Below are positions 1-7,586 of a stretch of DNA of 27,440 nt, piece by piece. Numbering within the stretch: the first letter of the stretch is position 1; each line of letters opens with the position of its first letter. Below the pieces are notes generated by a model. That model was not told the DNA's origin. It did no database searches and saw only the letters and a program-made list of their open reading frames with translations. The position numbers were made by a program, and so were the translations under genes. The DNA is taken from contig CAZNQW010000022.1 of the NCBI GenBank assembly GCA_964575225.1, positions 1-27,440 of the forward strand. Reading direction: 5' to 3'. The DNA comes from CAZNQW01 sp964575225. Lineage in GTDB: Bacteria; Chloroflexota; Anaerolineae; JAAYZQ01.

Positions 1-50
1 AGATCTACACCCTATCCTACACTCTTTCCCTACACGACCTCTTCCGATCT
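1..50. other. Illumina P5/i5 adapter contamination
   Basis: The first 50 bases follow the layout of an Illumina TruSeq dual-index P5 adapter: the end of the P5 arm, an 8-base index CCTATCCT (which I recall as i5 index D503), then the read-1 primer site ending CTTCCGATCT. One G is missing from the usual GACGCTCTTCC stretch. This is synthetic sequence joined to the contig end. Reading the minus-strand gene into it creates a false tail (DRKRSCRERV). Confidence 0.97.
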
Positions 51-286
51 GACTCGAGCGCCTGGTTGATCTCGCCAAACGTGTGCCTTTCGTTGCCGCG
101 CATCAGCGCCCCGGCGGTGAGATTGGCCAGGCCGGCCTTTTCGGGTGGCTCGCTCAGCGATCCAGCCCACAGGTAGCCGCTGACCACTACAGCGGGGCTG
201 CTGTGGTTCTCATAGACCAGAACCGTGATCCCGTTGGCCAACTGGACTCGGGTGATCATCTCGGGCGATGGAATGGATGCCGCCAT
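51..286 (-). CDS. M16 peptidase family protein, non-catalytic subunit, 3' end missing
   Basis: Only the first ~79 residues survive because the contig ends in adapter. The protein opens with the M16 fold signature (ITRVQLANGITVLVYENHSSP). At the place where a catalytic M16 enzyme has HxxEH it reads GLANLTAGALM, so the zinc ligands and catalytic Glu are absent. That is the pattern of the inactive partner in M16B heterodimers. ATG at 286 has an AGGAGG-type ribosome site that overlaps the stop codon of the upstream catalytic gene, so the two are translationally linked in one operon. Family knowledge: the inactive subunit supplies substrate-binding residues to the active one. The true length cannot be seen; about 400 residues would be usual. 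Confidence 0.85.
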
Positions 287-301
287 GGTCGTTTTCTCCT
301 C

Positions 302-1582
302 CTAGTGGGGCAGGGCCCCTTGGGCCAAATAGTGGCCCATCACCCGGTTGCGGCGCGACAGGTACAGGCTTGCCACCCGCGTGACGTCGTCGACCGTCAC
401 CGCCGACAGTTTGTCCAGGTACGATTCGAACCAATCGGTATCGGCCACCACCTCCGAAAAGCCCAGCCAAAACCCCTGATTGGTCACGCTTTCGCTCGAG
501 TAGGCAAACTGGGCCTGCGCCTGTTTGACCGCCGTCGCCAGCTCGTCCTCTGTGATCGGCTCCCCGAGAATGCGCTCCATCTCCCGATCCAGGGCATCTT
601 CCACCTCTGCCAGGCTCCTGCCAGCGCGGACGGTGGTTGAGATGCTGTACAGGAACGGGTCAAGCATGGGCCACACCGAGCCCGATACACCGGCTGCCAG
701 CTCGGTCTCGACCAGCGCCCGATACAGGCGCGAACTGCGATTGGGCGGCGACCCGCCAAACAGGTTCATCCCGCTGGCGCCGGTCAGGATGGCGCTGAGA
801 ACGACCATGGGCAGAAAATCCGCATCCCGGGCCGCCGGCGCGTGATACACGGCCTCCAGATAGTCCGTACTGCCCGGCCCCTCCAGATTCACGCGACGCT
901 CCCCCCGCTGGGGGGGCTCGGGGCGGTTGATGGCAGGCGGGTTGGATCGGGCCGGAATGGGCCCGAACAGCTCCTGGATGCGCGCCAACATGCGCGGCGC
1001 CTCAAAATCGCCCACGGCGACCACGATGGCATTATCCGGCCCGTAATGGGTTTGGTAATGGCGCCACAGATCGGCGTGGGTGATCCTTTCCAGATCGCAC
1101 AGGTCACCAATGGTGTCATGGTGATAGGGATGAACCCGAAACGCCGAGGCCACCACTTCTTCGCTGAGCAGGAAGGTGGGATCGTTTTCGGCCCCCTGAC
1201 GCTCAGAGATGATCACCGTTCGCTCCAGGTCCACCTCCTTGGGATCAAAGAGGGCGTGGGCCATCCGATCCGACTCGATGCGCAGGGCCAGGTCGGCGCG
1301 GTCAGCCGGCAGGGTTTCGAAAAAAGTGGTGAAATCCAGCCAGGTCAGGCCGTTCATCATGCCGCCGCTACGGGCGATCTGCTTGTCGATTTCGCCTTTG
1401 GGAAAGGCCTCCGAGCCTTTGAACAGCATGTGCTCGGCCCAATGGGCAATGCCCGTGATGCCCGGAACCTCGTTGCGGCTGCCCACCCGATACCACACCC
1501 AAAAGGTGGTCACAGGCGCATGCCGGCTTTCTCTGAGCAAAACGGTGAGTCCGTTCTCCAGCGTGTGCTTTTGGATCCTCAC
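302..1582 (-). CDS. M16 family zinc peptidase, catalytic subunit
   Basis: An insulinase/processing-peptidase-like protein of about 426 residues, a normal length for bacterial M16B. It carries the inverted zinc motif HWAEH near residues 47-51 (two His ligands plus the catalytic Glu), followed by the downstream acidic helix with LRIESDRM that supplies the third ligand. The C-terminal half has the SSRLYRALVE segment typical of the R/Y substrate-binding pair. I chose GTG at 1582 because GGAGG sits five bases upstream and the protein then starts MRIQKHTLENG. A TTG at 1594 in the same frame would add four residues. The non-catalytic partner follows 15 bases downstream. The pair probably works as a heterodimer that degrades peptides; the substrate is unknown. 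Confidence 0.93.
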   Translation of the reverse strand: MRIQKHTLENGLTVLLRESRHAPVTTFWVWYRVGSRNEVPGITGIAHWAEHMLFKGSEAFPKGEIDKQIARSGGMMNGLTWLDFTTFFETLPADRADLALRIESDRMAHALFDPKEVDLERTVIISERQGAENDPTFLLSEEVVASAFRVHPYHHDTIGDLCDLERITHADLWRHYQTHYGPDNAIVVAVGDFEAPRMLARIQELFGPIPARSNPPAINRPEPPQRGERRVNLEGPGSTDYLEAVYHAPAARDADFLPMVVLSAILTGASGMNLFGGSPPNRSSRLYRALVETELAAGVSGSVWPMLDPFLYSISTTVRAGRSLAEVEDALDREMERILGEPITEDELATAVKQAQAQFAYSSESVTNQGFWLGFSEVVADTDWFESYLDKLSAVTVDDVTRVASLYLSRRNRVMGHYLAQGALPH

Positions 1583-1650
1583 TTCCACCTCCAACCCTGC
1601 CCTCAGATAGGCCGCCGATTTTCTCTTGCGGCGGCTCGGGGGCGTGGGGT

Positions 1651-2955
1651 CTATTCTGTGCCTCCCCGGCCTATGGCGCGGTAGACAAACCCCAGCGCTT
1701 TCATCTGCGCCGGATCATAGATATTGCGACCATCGACGATCACCGGCTGGCGCATGGACGCTCGCAGCCGGGGCAGCGCCAGGTGCTTGAACTCGTTCCA
1801 GTCGGTCACCACCACCAGAGCGTCGGCCCCCTGCGCCGCCTCGTAGGCATCCTGGCACAATTCCACGTGGTGCAAATAGTGATCGGCATTCACCATGGCT
1901 ACCGGGTCGTAGGCCCGGATCTGCGCTCCCTCGCTTTGAAGGAGGTGGATGATCTCCACCGCCGGCGCCTCACGCATGTCGTCGGTATTCGGCTTGAAGG
2001 CCAGGCCCAGAACCCCCACGATCTTTTCGTCGAGGGTGCCCAGCGCCTCGCGCAGTTTGTGAATCACCTGCCGCCTCTGATCGCGGTTGATGTCCATCAC
2101 CGAGCGCAAGAGCTGGGGATGGCGGCCATGGACGGCGGCCATGTGAGCCAGCGCCTGTACATCCTTGGGAAAACAGCTCCCCCCGTAGCCAATGCCCGCA
2201 TCAAGAAAGTGCGGCCCGATCCGCTTGTCATAGCCCATGCCCGCGGCCACTTCTTTTACGTCGGCGCCCAGGGCCTCACAGATGTTGGCCATCTCGTTGA
2301 TGAACGAGATGCGCGTCGCCAAAAAGGCATTGGATGCGTACTTGATCATCTCGGCCGTGCGCAGGTCGGTAATCATGATCGGTGCCCGGAGGGATAGGTA
2401 CAACTGGGCGACCTGGCCCGCCGCGTCTCGATCCAGCGAGCCGAGTACAATCCGATCGGGATACATGAAATCGCCAATGGCCGAACCTTCACGCAGGAAC
2501 TCGGGGTTGCTGACCACCGCAAAGTCGATGGGCTCGGGCTGGTAGCGGCGCACAATGTCGGCCACCCAGTCGCCCGTGCCGATGGGCACGGTGCTTTTGT
2601 TGACGATGATCAGCGGGTGTTTCATGTGCCCTGCAATGGCCGTAGCGGCCTCACGGACATATTTCAGATCGGCCTCGCCGCCGCTGCCCTGGGGTGTACC
2701 GACGGCGATAAAGGCAAATTCGGCTTCATCCAGCCCTTCGCCGTACGAGGCCGTAAAGTGGAGCCGGTCGGCCTGGGCGTTGCGCCGGACCATCTCCTCC
2801 AAGCCCGGTTCGTAGATGGGCATCACCCCGGCGCGCAGATTGTCGATCTTGACCTGGTCCACATCCACACAGGTAACTTGGTTGCCCAGGTCGGCAAAGC
2901 ACGTGCCTGTCACCAATCCCACGTAGCCGACGCCAATCACACAGATCTTTCTCAT
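1651..2955 (-). CDS. ugd: UDP-glucose 6-dehydrogenase
   Basis: Oxidises UDP-glucose to UDP-glucuronate with two NAD+, feeding polysaccharide and exopolymer synthesis in the cytoplasm. 434 residues, normal for the family. It has an N-terminal Rossmann motif (VIGVGYVGL, residues 6-14), the GTP segment near 86, the central EMIKYASNAFLA helix, and the catalytic cysteine in YGGSCFPKD at about residue 261. The C-terminal NAD-type domain contains LGLAFKPNTDDMREAP. An in-frame ATG exists at about 3015, but its extension (MCGPSVALYELIW) does not resemble the family. ATG at 2955 has AGGGG eight bases upstream and starts directly with MRKICVIG. GMD-type nucleotide-sugar dehydrogenases share the fold, but the motifs fit Ugd best. 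A promoter lies at 3048-3075. Confidence 0.95.
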   Translation of the reverse strand: MRKICVIGVGYVGLVTGTCFADLGNQVTCVDVDQVKIDNLRAGVMPIYEPGLEEMVRRNAQADRLHFTASYGEGLDEAEFAFIAVGTPQGSGGEADLKYVREAATAIAGHMKHPLIIVNKSTVPIGTGDWVADIVRRYQPEPIDFAVVSNPEFLREGSAIGDFMYPDRIVLGSLDRDAAGQVAQLYLSLRAPIMITDLRTAEMIKYASNAFLATRISFINEMANICEALGADVKEVAAGMGYDKRIGPHFLDAGIGYGGSCFPKDVQALAHMAAVHGRHPQLLRSVMDINRDQRRQVIHKLREALGTLDEKIVGVLGLAFKPNTDDMREAPAVEIIHLLQSEGAQIRAYDPVAMVNADHYLHHVELCQDAYEAAQGADALVVVTDWNEFKHLALPRLRASMRQPVIVDGRNIYDPAQMKALGFVYRAIGRGGTE

Positions 2956-3047
2956 AGAAACTGCCCCTCGAAATATCCAAATCAGCTCGTACAAAGCAAC
3001 GGATGGACCACACAAGGTGTGCCTATCTCCGGTGCCACCGTTCCAGA

Positions 3048-3075
3048 ACTATACCACAGAAAAAAGCCATTTCAA
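3048..3075 (-). promoter_or_regulatory. Promoter for ugd
   Basis: Read on the minus strand, a TTGAAA -35 (3070-3075) and a TATAGT -10 (3048-3053) are separated by 16 bases. This places the start about 85 bases before the ugd ATG. Good sigma-70-type match. Confidence 0.65.
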
Positions 3076-3142
3076 AATGGGGTCTGTGGGGCTGCATTCC
3101 TATCTCTCCACAATCAATTGTGCGGCCTGCGTCCAAAAACCC

Positions 3143-3171
3143 TTGCTATTTGCCTGCTTTTCCTGTATAAT
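3143..3171 (+). promoter_or_regulatory. Promoter for the MBL hydrolase/RNase H pair
   Basis: TTGCTA (3143-3148) and a perfect TATAAT (3166-3171) with a 17-base spacer, about 80 bases upstream of the ATG at 3259. The 303-base gap between ugd and this gene holds only the two divergent promoters; I see no gene in it. Confidence 0.75.
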
Positions 3172-3258
3172 GCAGACAGCTATGGGGGCCGGCCCCGGTT
3201 TTTTGTGATGCCTGGCATCGGCCGGACGAGCCCCCGACCTGATTGATTGGGAGATAGG

Positions 3259-4104
3259 ATGTTACGCGAACGAGTCACCGAAGATGTATACGTGTTTATT
3301 AGCGCCCTCTATGCCGAGGTCGCTGCCACGGTGATCGTGACCCCCGACGGCGCGGTGGTCATCGATACCCTGCCCTTTCCCAGTGAGACGATCCAAATCC
3401 GCGATTTCGCCCGCTCTCGTTGCCCCAAGGGTATCCGCTACGTGATCAATACCCACCACCACGCGGACCATATCTACGGGAGCTACCTGTTCCCCGAGGC
3501 CGAGCTGATCGCCCATCGCAAATGCCGCGAGATCCTCCTTCGGGTGGGCGAAGAGAGCCTGGCTCGGGCCAAGGCCCAGACCCCGGCCCTGGCGTCCGTT
3601 GAACTCCGTGTCCCGCAGATGGTCTTTGAGGTCGATCTGCTGTTGCGGTTGGGCGAAAAAACGATCCACCTGATACACGCCCCGGGGCATGCGCCCGATG
3701 GGCTGATGGTACACCTCCGCGAGGACAAGGTCTTGGTGGCCAGCGACACGGTGACGCCCGTGCCGCTGATCGCTCAGGGCGATACCACCGCCCTGGCCAA
3801 GGCCCTGAAGGAAATTCGCGACATGAACTTGGAGAACGTCGTGCAAGGGCACGGCGGGGTCTTGTTGCGCGGGGAGATCGAGGAAACGGTCGACTCGAGC
3901 ATCGCCTACCTGCACAACATCGAAAAACGGGTCAAGGCCATCGTGGATAAGGGGCAACCGCGTTCGGCCCTTAAGTCGATCGATATCGAAGCGTGCGGCA
4001 AATCGCGGATCGCCCTGGGCGGGTTGGTCCAACGGCTGCACCTGGCCAATCTCGAATCGCTGTACGCCCAAATGACGGAAGAAGAAACGGCCCCCGGTGA
4101 GTGA
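3259..4104 (+). CDS. MBL-fold metallo-hydrolase
   Basis: A 281-residue metallo-beta-lactamase-fold protein. It shows the dinuclear metal motif HHHADH (residues 66-71, HxHxDH), a later His in HAPGHAPDG, the bridging Asp in ASDTV, and a last His in QGHGG. The order matches the glyoxalase II/beta-lactamase-like group of hydrolases; the substrate cannot be told from sequence. ATG at 3259 has GGGAG five bases upstream; the in-frame TTG at 3247 has no such site. Its last eight bases overlap the GTG start of the RNase H-like gene, so the two are co-translated. No signal peptide is seen, so it is probably cytoplasmic. Confidence 0.9.
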   Translation: MLRERVTEDVYVFISALYAEVAATVIVTPDGAVVIDTLPFPSETIQIRDFARSRCPKGIRYVINTHHHADHIYGSYLFPEAELIAHRKCREILLRVGEESLARAKAQTPALASVELRVPQMVFEVDLLLRLGEKTIHLIHAPGHAPDGLMVHLREDKVLVASDTVTPVPLIAQGDTTALAKALKEIRDMNLENVVQGHGGVLLRGEIEETVDSSIAYLHNIEKRVKAIVDKGQPRSALKSIDIEACGKSRIALGGLVQRLHLANLESLYAQMTEEETAPGE

Positions 4105-4696
4105 CGCAGGCAAGAAACCAGGCGCGGATCGGGTTCAGCAGCTCGCGTCGACGATCGCCCATCTCAAGCCGGAAGAAAAGGAACAGCTATTCCGACTCCT
4201 GGCCGAGCGCCAGGAGTTGCCGTCCGGGGTTCGTGTCCAGCCGACCCCGGCCCCTCCCGAGTTGCGGTCAGCCAACCCTCGCAAAAAGCAGGCCCCCGAC
4301 TATGTGCTCATCTTTGACGGGGGCAGCAAGGGCAATCCCGGCTGGGGATATGGCAGCTATCTCATCCGGCGCGTGCAGGATGGCGCCGAACGGCTCCAGC
4401 GCATCGAATTGGGTGACGACTATACCAACAACGAAGCCGAGTATGATACGCTGATTGCCGCCCTCAAGGATTTGATCCAGCGCATCGAGGCCGCCCACCG
4501 CAGCCCCGGCGAGTTCTCGATCGAAATTCGCGGCGATAGCGAGCTGGTCATCAAGCAGATCCTGGGCAAGTGGAAGGCCCAAGATCCCCGCATGCGCGAT
4601 CGCCGCGATCAGGGCCGCCAGTTGTTGGCAAAATTCGGATCCTTTAGCCTGATCGCCCACCCCCGCCAAGAGAGCGTGAACGTCCTGGGACACTAG
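4097..4696 (+). CDS. RNase H-like (reverse transcriptase-like) protein
   Basis: 199 residues: a charged N-terminal segment (1-65), then a ribonuclease HI fold. It shows FDGGSKGNPG (Asp74), NNEAEY (Glu113) and RGDSELV (Asp147), three of the four usual acidic metal ligands. At the fourth position families read N-x-x-A-D; here the protein reads NVLGH and stops, so the position is His199, the very last residue. The helix that normally follows is absent. GTG at 4097 overlaps the upstream hydrolase by eight bases. Family role: cleaving the RNA strand of RNA-DNA hybrids. The missing Asp makes activity uncertain, and a frameshift near the 3' end cannot be excluded. Confidence 0.88.
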   Translation: MSDAGKKPGADRVQQLASTIAHLKPEEKEQLFRLLAERQELPSGVRVQPTPAPPELRSANPRKKQAPDYVLIFDGGSKGNPGWGYGSYLIRRVQDGAERLQRIELGDDYTNNEAEYDTLIAALKDLIQRIEAAHRSPGEFSIEIRGDSELVIKQILGKWKAQDPRMRDRRDQGRQLLAKFGSFSLIAHPRQESVNVLGH

Positions 4697-4707
4697 CGCC
4701 CCAGGAC
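4682..4707. terminator. Hairpin between convergent genes
   Basis: A perfect 8-bp inverted repeat (GTCCTGGG/CCCAGGAC) with a 10-base loop lies between the convergent RNase H-like and M24 genes. The RNase H stop codon sits in the loop. There is no T-run on the plus side, so it is a weak or factor-dependent bidirectional terminator at best. Confidence 0.4.
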
Positions 4708-4720
4708 CCGCCCGCGGATT

Positions 4721-6013
4721 TCACCCTATCAGGTAATATTCGGTCTGCCGGCCCGACAGCCAATAGGTCTGGTTGCCGGTCAGCGCCGCCTCCTCTTCCA
4801 CTGGGAACATCACCTCTTGCCCGTCCCACTCGGGGACGGCTTTTTTGGCGTTGAGTTCAATGGAATAGCAGGTGTGATCGAACAGGGGGTAGTCGCCCTG
4901 CCCGGGCACGCCCTCCTGATGATCCCACAAGCCGATGGTCGGCCCTGCAGCGTGACCATGGTAGCCGATGGGATGGGTGTAGATCATGGCCTGGATGCCC
5001 TGCTCTCGAGCCTGGTCTAGCGCTGCCTTGAGCACATCGTTGCCCGTTTTGCCCACTTGCATGGCGTTCAGGTGCAGATCCTGGAGCCGGTTGGCATCGG
5101 CCAGTCCCGCTTTGAGTCCGGCCGGCGCGTCGGCCTCGCCGGGCTTGAGGACATAGGCCAGTTGCTGCTGATCGGTCGCCAAGCCCAGATAGAAAAAACC
5201 AATGTCGCAATGCAAAAGATCCCCGGGCAGAATCACGTTTCTCCGCTCGCCGCTCTGTTTGCCGATCAGGCCAAAGGTCAGCCCCTGCGCCTGGATATCG
5301 ATGGTGGGCTGGAACCAGGCTTGCAGGCCCAGGTCAAGCATCTTTTGACGCATCCACCATACCACGTCGTCGGTGGTGGTGACCCCCGGCTGGATCACCC
5401 GGCTGGAAAAGGCTTCGGCAATAATGGCATGGCCGATCTCGACGATGCCGGGGTACACGACTAACTCGGGCTCGATCCGGCGCTCCAGCCAGCCCACCGT
5501 TAAGCGCTCGGCCCCTTGAATCCGCTGCGCGTAGGTCTCGCCCAGGGCAGCGACCAGATTGGTGTACTCGTTGTGGGTCAGGCCATCGGCAAAGGCCGAG
5601 GTCTCGGAGATGTTCAGCCCGATGGTCTGGGGGTCGCGCTCGCGGATCAGCCGGGCCAGGCATTCATATTGCCCTTCCTGCTCGGGGTCCCAGGCCGCGG
5701 TGTAGAAATCCCCGTGGCCGTAGCGATCCAGGGTCAACCGCTCGACGCGGCCATCGGCCTGAAGGTAAAATAGCAGAATGGTGCGCCGCCGGGCCGACAT
5801 GGCGGGCTCGGGCAACATGGTCATGATGACCGGATCCTCGTTGTGCTCACGGGCAACGACGATCCAGGTGTCAAATCCCTCACGTTGCATCACTTCGGGC
5901 AGGACCTCGTCGAGGCGCTGGGTAAGCCAGGCATTGCGCACCTCGGCCTGGGCTCGAAGGGGCAGAATCTTGTCTCGGTAGGCATCGGCAGACGTCACGT
6001 TGGAAGGCAGCAT
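4721..6013 (-). CDS. M24 family metallopeptidase (Xaa-Pro aminopeptidase-like)
   Basis: 430 residues with an N-terminal creatinase/prolidase-like domain (about 1-180) and a C-terminal pita-bread domain. Likely metal ligands are Asp270 and Asp281 (HCDIGFFYLGLATD), a His in THPIGYHGHAAGP (about 347-354), Glu385 (SIELN) and a Glu in PVEEEAALTG (about 406). The spacing fits the M24 five-ligand set. ATG at 6013 has AAGGAG nine bases upstream. The gene stands alone with its own promoter (6116-6144) and converges on the RNase H-like gene. Predicted role: removing N-terminal residues before proline, in the cytoplasm. Some family members hydrolyse other amides, so the substrate is open. Confidence 0.9.
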   Translation of the reverse strand: MLPSNVTSADAYRDKILPLRAQAEVRNAWLTQRLDEVLPEVMQREGFDTWIVVAREHNEDPVIMTMLPEPAMSARRRTILLFYLQADGRVERLTLDRYGHGDFYTAAWDPEQEGQYECLARLIRERDPQTIGLNISETSAFADGLTHNEYTNLVAALGETYAQRIQGAERLTVGWLERRIEPELVVYPGIVEIGHAIIAEAFSSRVIQPGVTTTDDVVWWMRQKMLDLGLQAWFQPTIDIQAQGLTFGLIGKQSGERRNVILPGDLLHCDIGFFYLGLATDQQQLAYVLKPGEADAPAGLKAGLADANRLQDLHLNAMQVGKTGNDVLKAALDQAREQGIQAMIYTHPIGYHGHAAGPTIGLWDHQEGVPGQGDYPLFDHTCYSIELNAKKAVPEWDGQEVMFPVEEEAALTGNQTYWLSGRQTEYYLIG

Positions 6014-6115
6014 GGCAACAGACTCCTTTTTGATGTTCGATTTTCGAGCAGGATCTTGGAATGCCGCCCCGTACCGGCCAGTCGGAGGGCATTGTCGGGG
6101 GTATCGCCCATGTCA

Positions 6116-6144
6116 AGGATACATCCTGCCCGGAAATTTGTCAA
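6116..6144 (-). promoter_or_regulatory. Promoter for the M24 peptidase gene
   Basis: On the minus strand, TTGACA (6139-6144) and TATCCT (6116-6121) are separated by 17 bases, leaving a leader of about 95 bases before the ATG at 6013. Confidence 0.65.
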
Positions 6145-6200
6145 CATGGCCCCTGGCCCCCAACAATGGGGCCCTTTTCTCCTCACGTCCAACCCCGCGT

Positions 6201-6229
6201 TTGCCGTTTTTTGCCTTTTCGGGTATAAT
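6201..6229 (+). promoter_or_regulatory. Promoter of the isoleucine T-box operon
   Basis: TTGCCG (6201-6206) and a perfect TATAAT (6224-6229) with a 17-base spacer, ending just before the T-box leader. Confidence 0.8.
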
Positions 6230-6235
6230 CGCCCA

Positions 6236-6555
6236 GTCAAATTGATAGGAAAAGGCAGAGAAGGGAACGAGTAGGCAAGGCCGAACGTGCAGAGAGTCCA
6301 GCCCTTGGTGAAAGCTGGATACGGGACCCTTGCTGAAAATCCTCCTGGAGCCGCCAACCGAACATCTGCCCGGCCCTCAACGGCAGATCAGTAGACTTGG
6401 CCGGGTTCGCCCGCCGTTAGCAGGGCGCCGGTATTGCCCTGCAAGCAACCAGGGCCGTACCCGGGTGAGCGAGCGGTGACGCTAAGTAGGGTGGTACCGC
6501 GGGAGTGTACTCGCAGGTCGGGCGCTCTCGTCCCTTGGGGGCGAGGGCGCTTTTT
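6236..6555 (+). promoter_or_regulatory. T-box riboswitch, isoleucine specifier
   Basis: A complete T-box leader. Stem I carries AGAGAGTCC and GGTGAAAGC in the expected order, then GAAAATC before CTCCTGGAG; the ATC at 6339-6341 is in the specifier position and reads as an isoleucine codon. A stem (6364-6370 with 6382-6388), a CCGTTA element (6414-6419) and a perfect 7-bp stem III (6420-6426 with 6436-6442) follow. The T-box core AAGTAGGGTGGTACCGCGGG is at 6484-6503; its TGGT (6492-6495) would pair with the ACCA end of uncharged tRNA. Known mechanism: uncharged tRNA-Ile stabilises the antiterminator and turns on the operon. The presence of ileS downstream agrees with the specifier. Confidence 0.95.
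6522..6555 (+). terminator. Intrinsic terminator of the T-box leader
   Basis: A 13-bp GC-rich stem (6522-6534 with 6538-6550, including G-U pairs) with a three-base loop, followed by five Ts (6551-6555). It competes with the antiterminator formed by the T-box core. Confidence 0.92.
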
Positions 6556-6593
6556 GTCCATCCAGATTCAGTCGGAATCGGGGAGAACCTATT

Positions 6594-7586
6594 GTGAAAT
6601 ATGTGCCGTATTCCCAATTGGCCGATGTGCCCCATATCGTCGTCGATGGCGCAGCCCAAGACAGCACGGTGCTGACCTTGAGCCACTGGCCTGGCAGCAA
6701 TTCGCCGGCCCAGTTTCGCGCCGACACGAGCACCGAAATGGTCTTGAACTACCTGTCGACACCGGGGGCCGACAAGCAGTACGCCGCCCGCGCGCGGGCC
6801 GTCTCGAACAACCACTTTGACGAGGACGGACTGTGCGCGGTGTGGGCCCTATGCTATCCCAAAAAGGCCGAGCGTTTTCGCGATCAGCTCGTGGACGTAG
6901 CCACCGCCGGGGATTTTGCGATCTACCGGCGGCCCTATGCAGCCAAGGTGGTGTTCACCATTCGCAGCTATGCCGATCCCGAACACTCGCCTGTGGTCAA
7001 AAAGCTCGAGGGGGATGATGGCACCGGCAGCGCCCGTTACCAGGCCCTGCTGCCGCTGTTGGAAGAGTTCCTAGAAGACCCCGACTGCTTTGGTCCCTAT
7101 TGGGACGACGAATGGTCGGCCATGCTCAAAAGCAAGACGGCGATGGTGACGGGCGAGGTGGAATTGCACGAGATCCCTCACGTGGATCTGGCCGTGGCCC
7201 AGGCGCCCGAACCACTGCATCCTATGGTTCTGTACAACAGCACCGAGCGACTGCGCGTCCTGACTGTGTTGCCGGGGGGCCGGTACTGCCTTCGCTACCG
7301 ATATGAAAGCTGGGTGCAGTTTGCCAGCCGTACGGTGATGCCCCGCGTCGACCTGACCCCGCTCCTGCCCCGGTTGCAGGCCATGGAACAGGAGAACGTC
7401 CAGTGGGTGTTTGAGGGCAACGCCGCCAAGACGCCCAGCCTGCAACCCCTGGGGGACGACGGCGCGCCGGCCCCCAGCAGCTTGGGCAGGCAGGTTCTGG
7501 TCGACGAGCTGGTGAACTATTTCGAACGGGCCCAAAACCGTGCCGATTTACTGTGGAATCCAACCTACCCAGGAGGAACCCCATGA
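6594..7586 (+). CDS. DUF6687-like protein of unknown function
   Basis: 330 residues, first gene of the isoleucine T-box operon. I recognise it from memory as like the uncharacterised DUF6687 group; this was not searched. Visible conserved-looking segments are VVDGAAQDSTVLTLSHWPG (about 17-34), ADTSTEMVLNYL (43-54) and SNNHFDEDGLCAVWAL (71-86). The last resembles the Asp-rich metal loop of DHH-type phosphoesterases, but only in a few residues. There is no signal peptide or membrane segment. GTG at 6594 follows GGGGAG by eight bases and lies 39 bases after the T-box terminator. Its stop overlaps the AlaX start (ATGA), so translation is coupled. Its role in isoleucine starvation is unknown. Confidence 0.85.
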   Translation: MKYVPYSQLADVPHIVVDGAAQDSTVLTLSHWPGSNSPAQFRADTSTEMVLNYLSTPGADKQYAARARAVSNNHFDEDGLCAVWALCYPKKAERFRDQLVDVATAGDFAIYRRPYAAKVVFTIRSYADPEHSPVVKKLEGDDGTGSARYQALLPLLEEFLEDPDCFGPYWDDEWSAMLKSKTAMVTGEVELHEIPHVDLAVAQAPEPLHPMVLYNSTERLRVLTVLPGGRYCLRYRYESWVQFASRTVMPRVDLTPLLPRLQAMEQENVQWVFEGNAAKTPSLQPLGDDGAPAPSSLGRQVLVDELVNYFERAQNRADLLWNPTYPGGTP

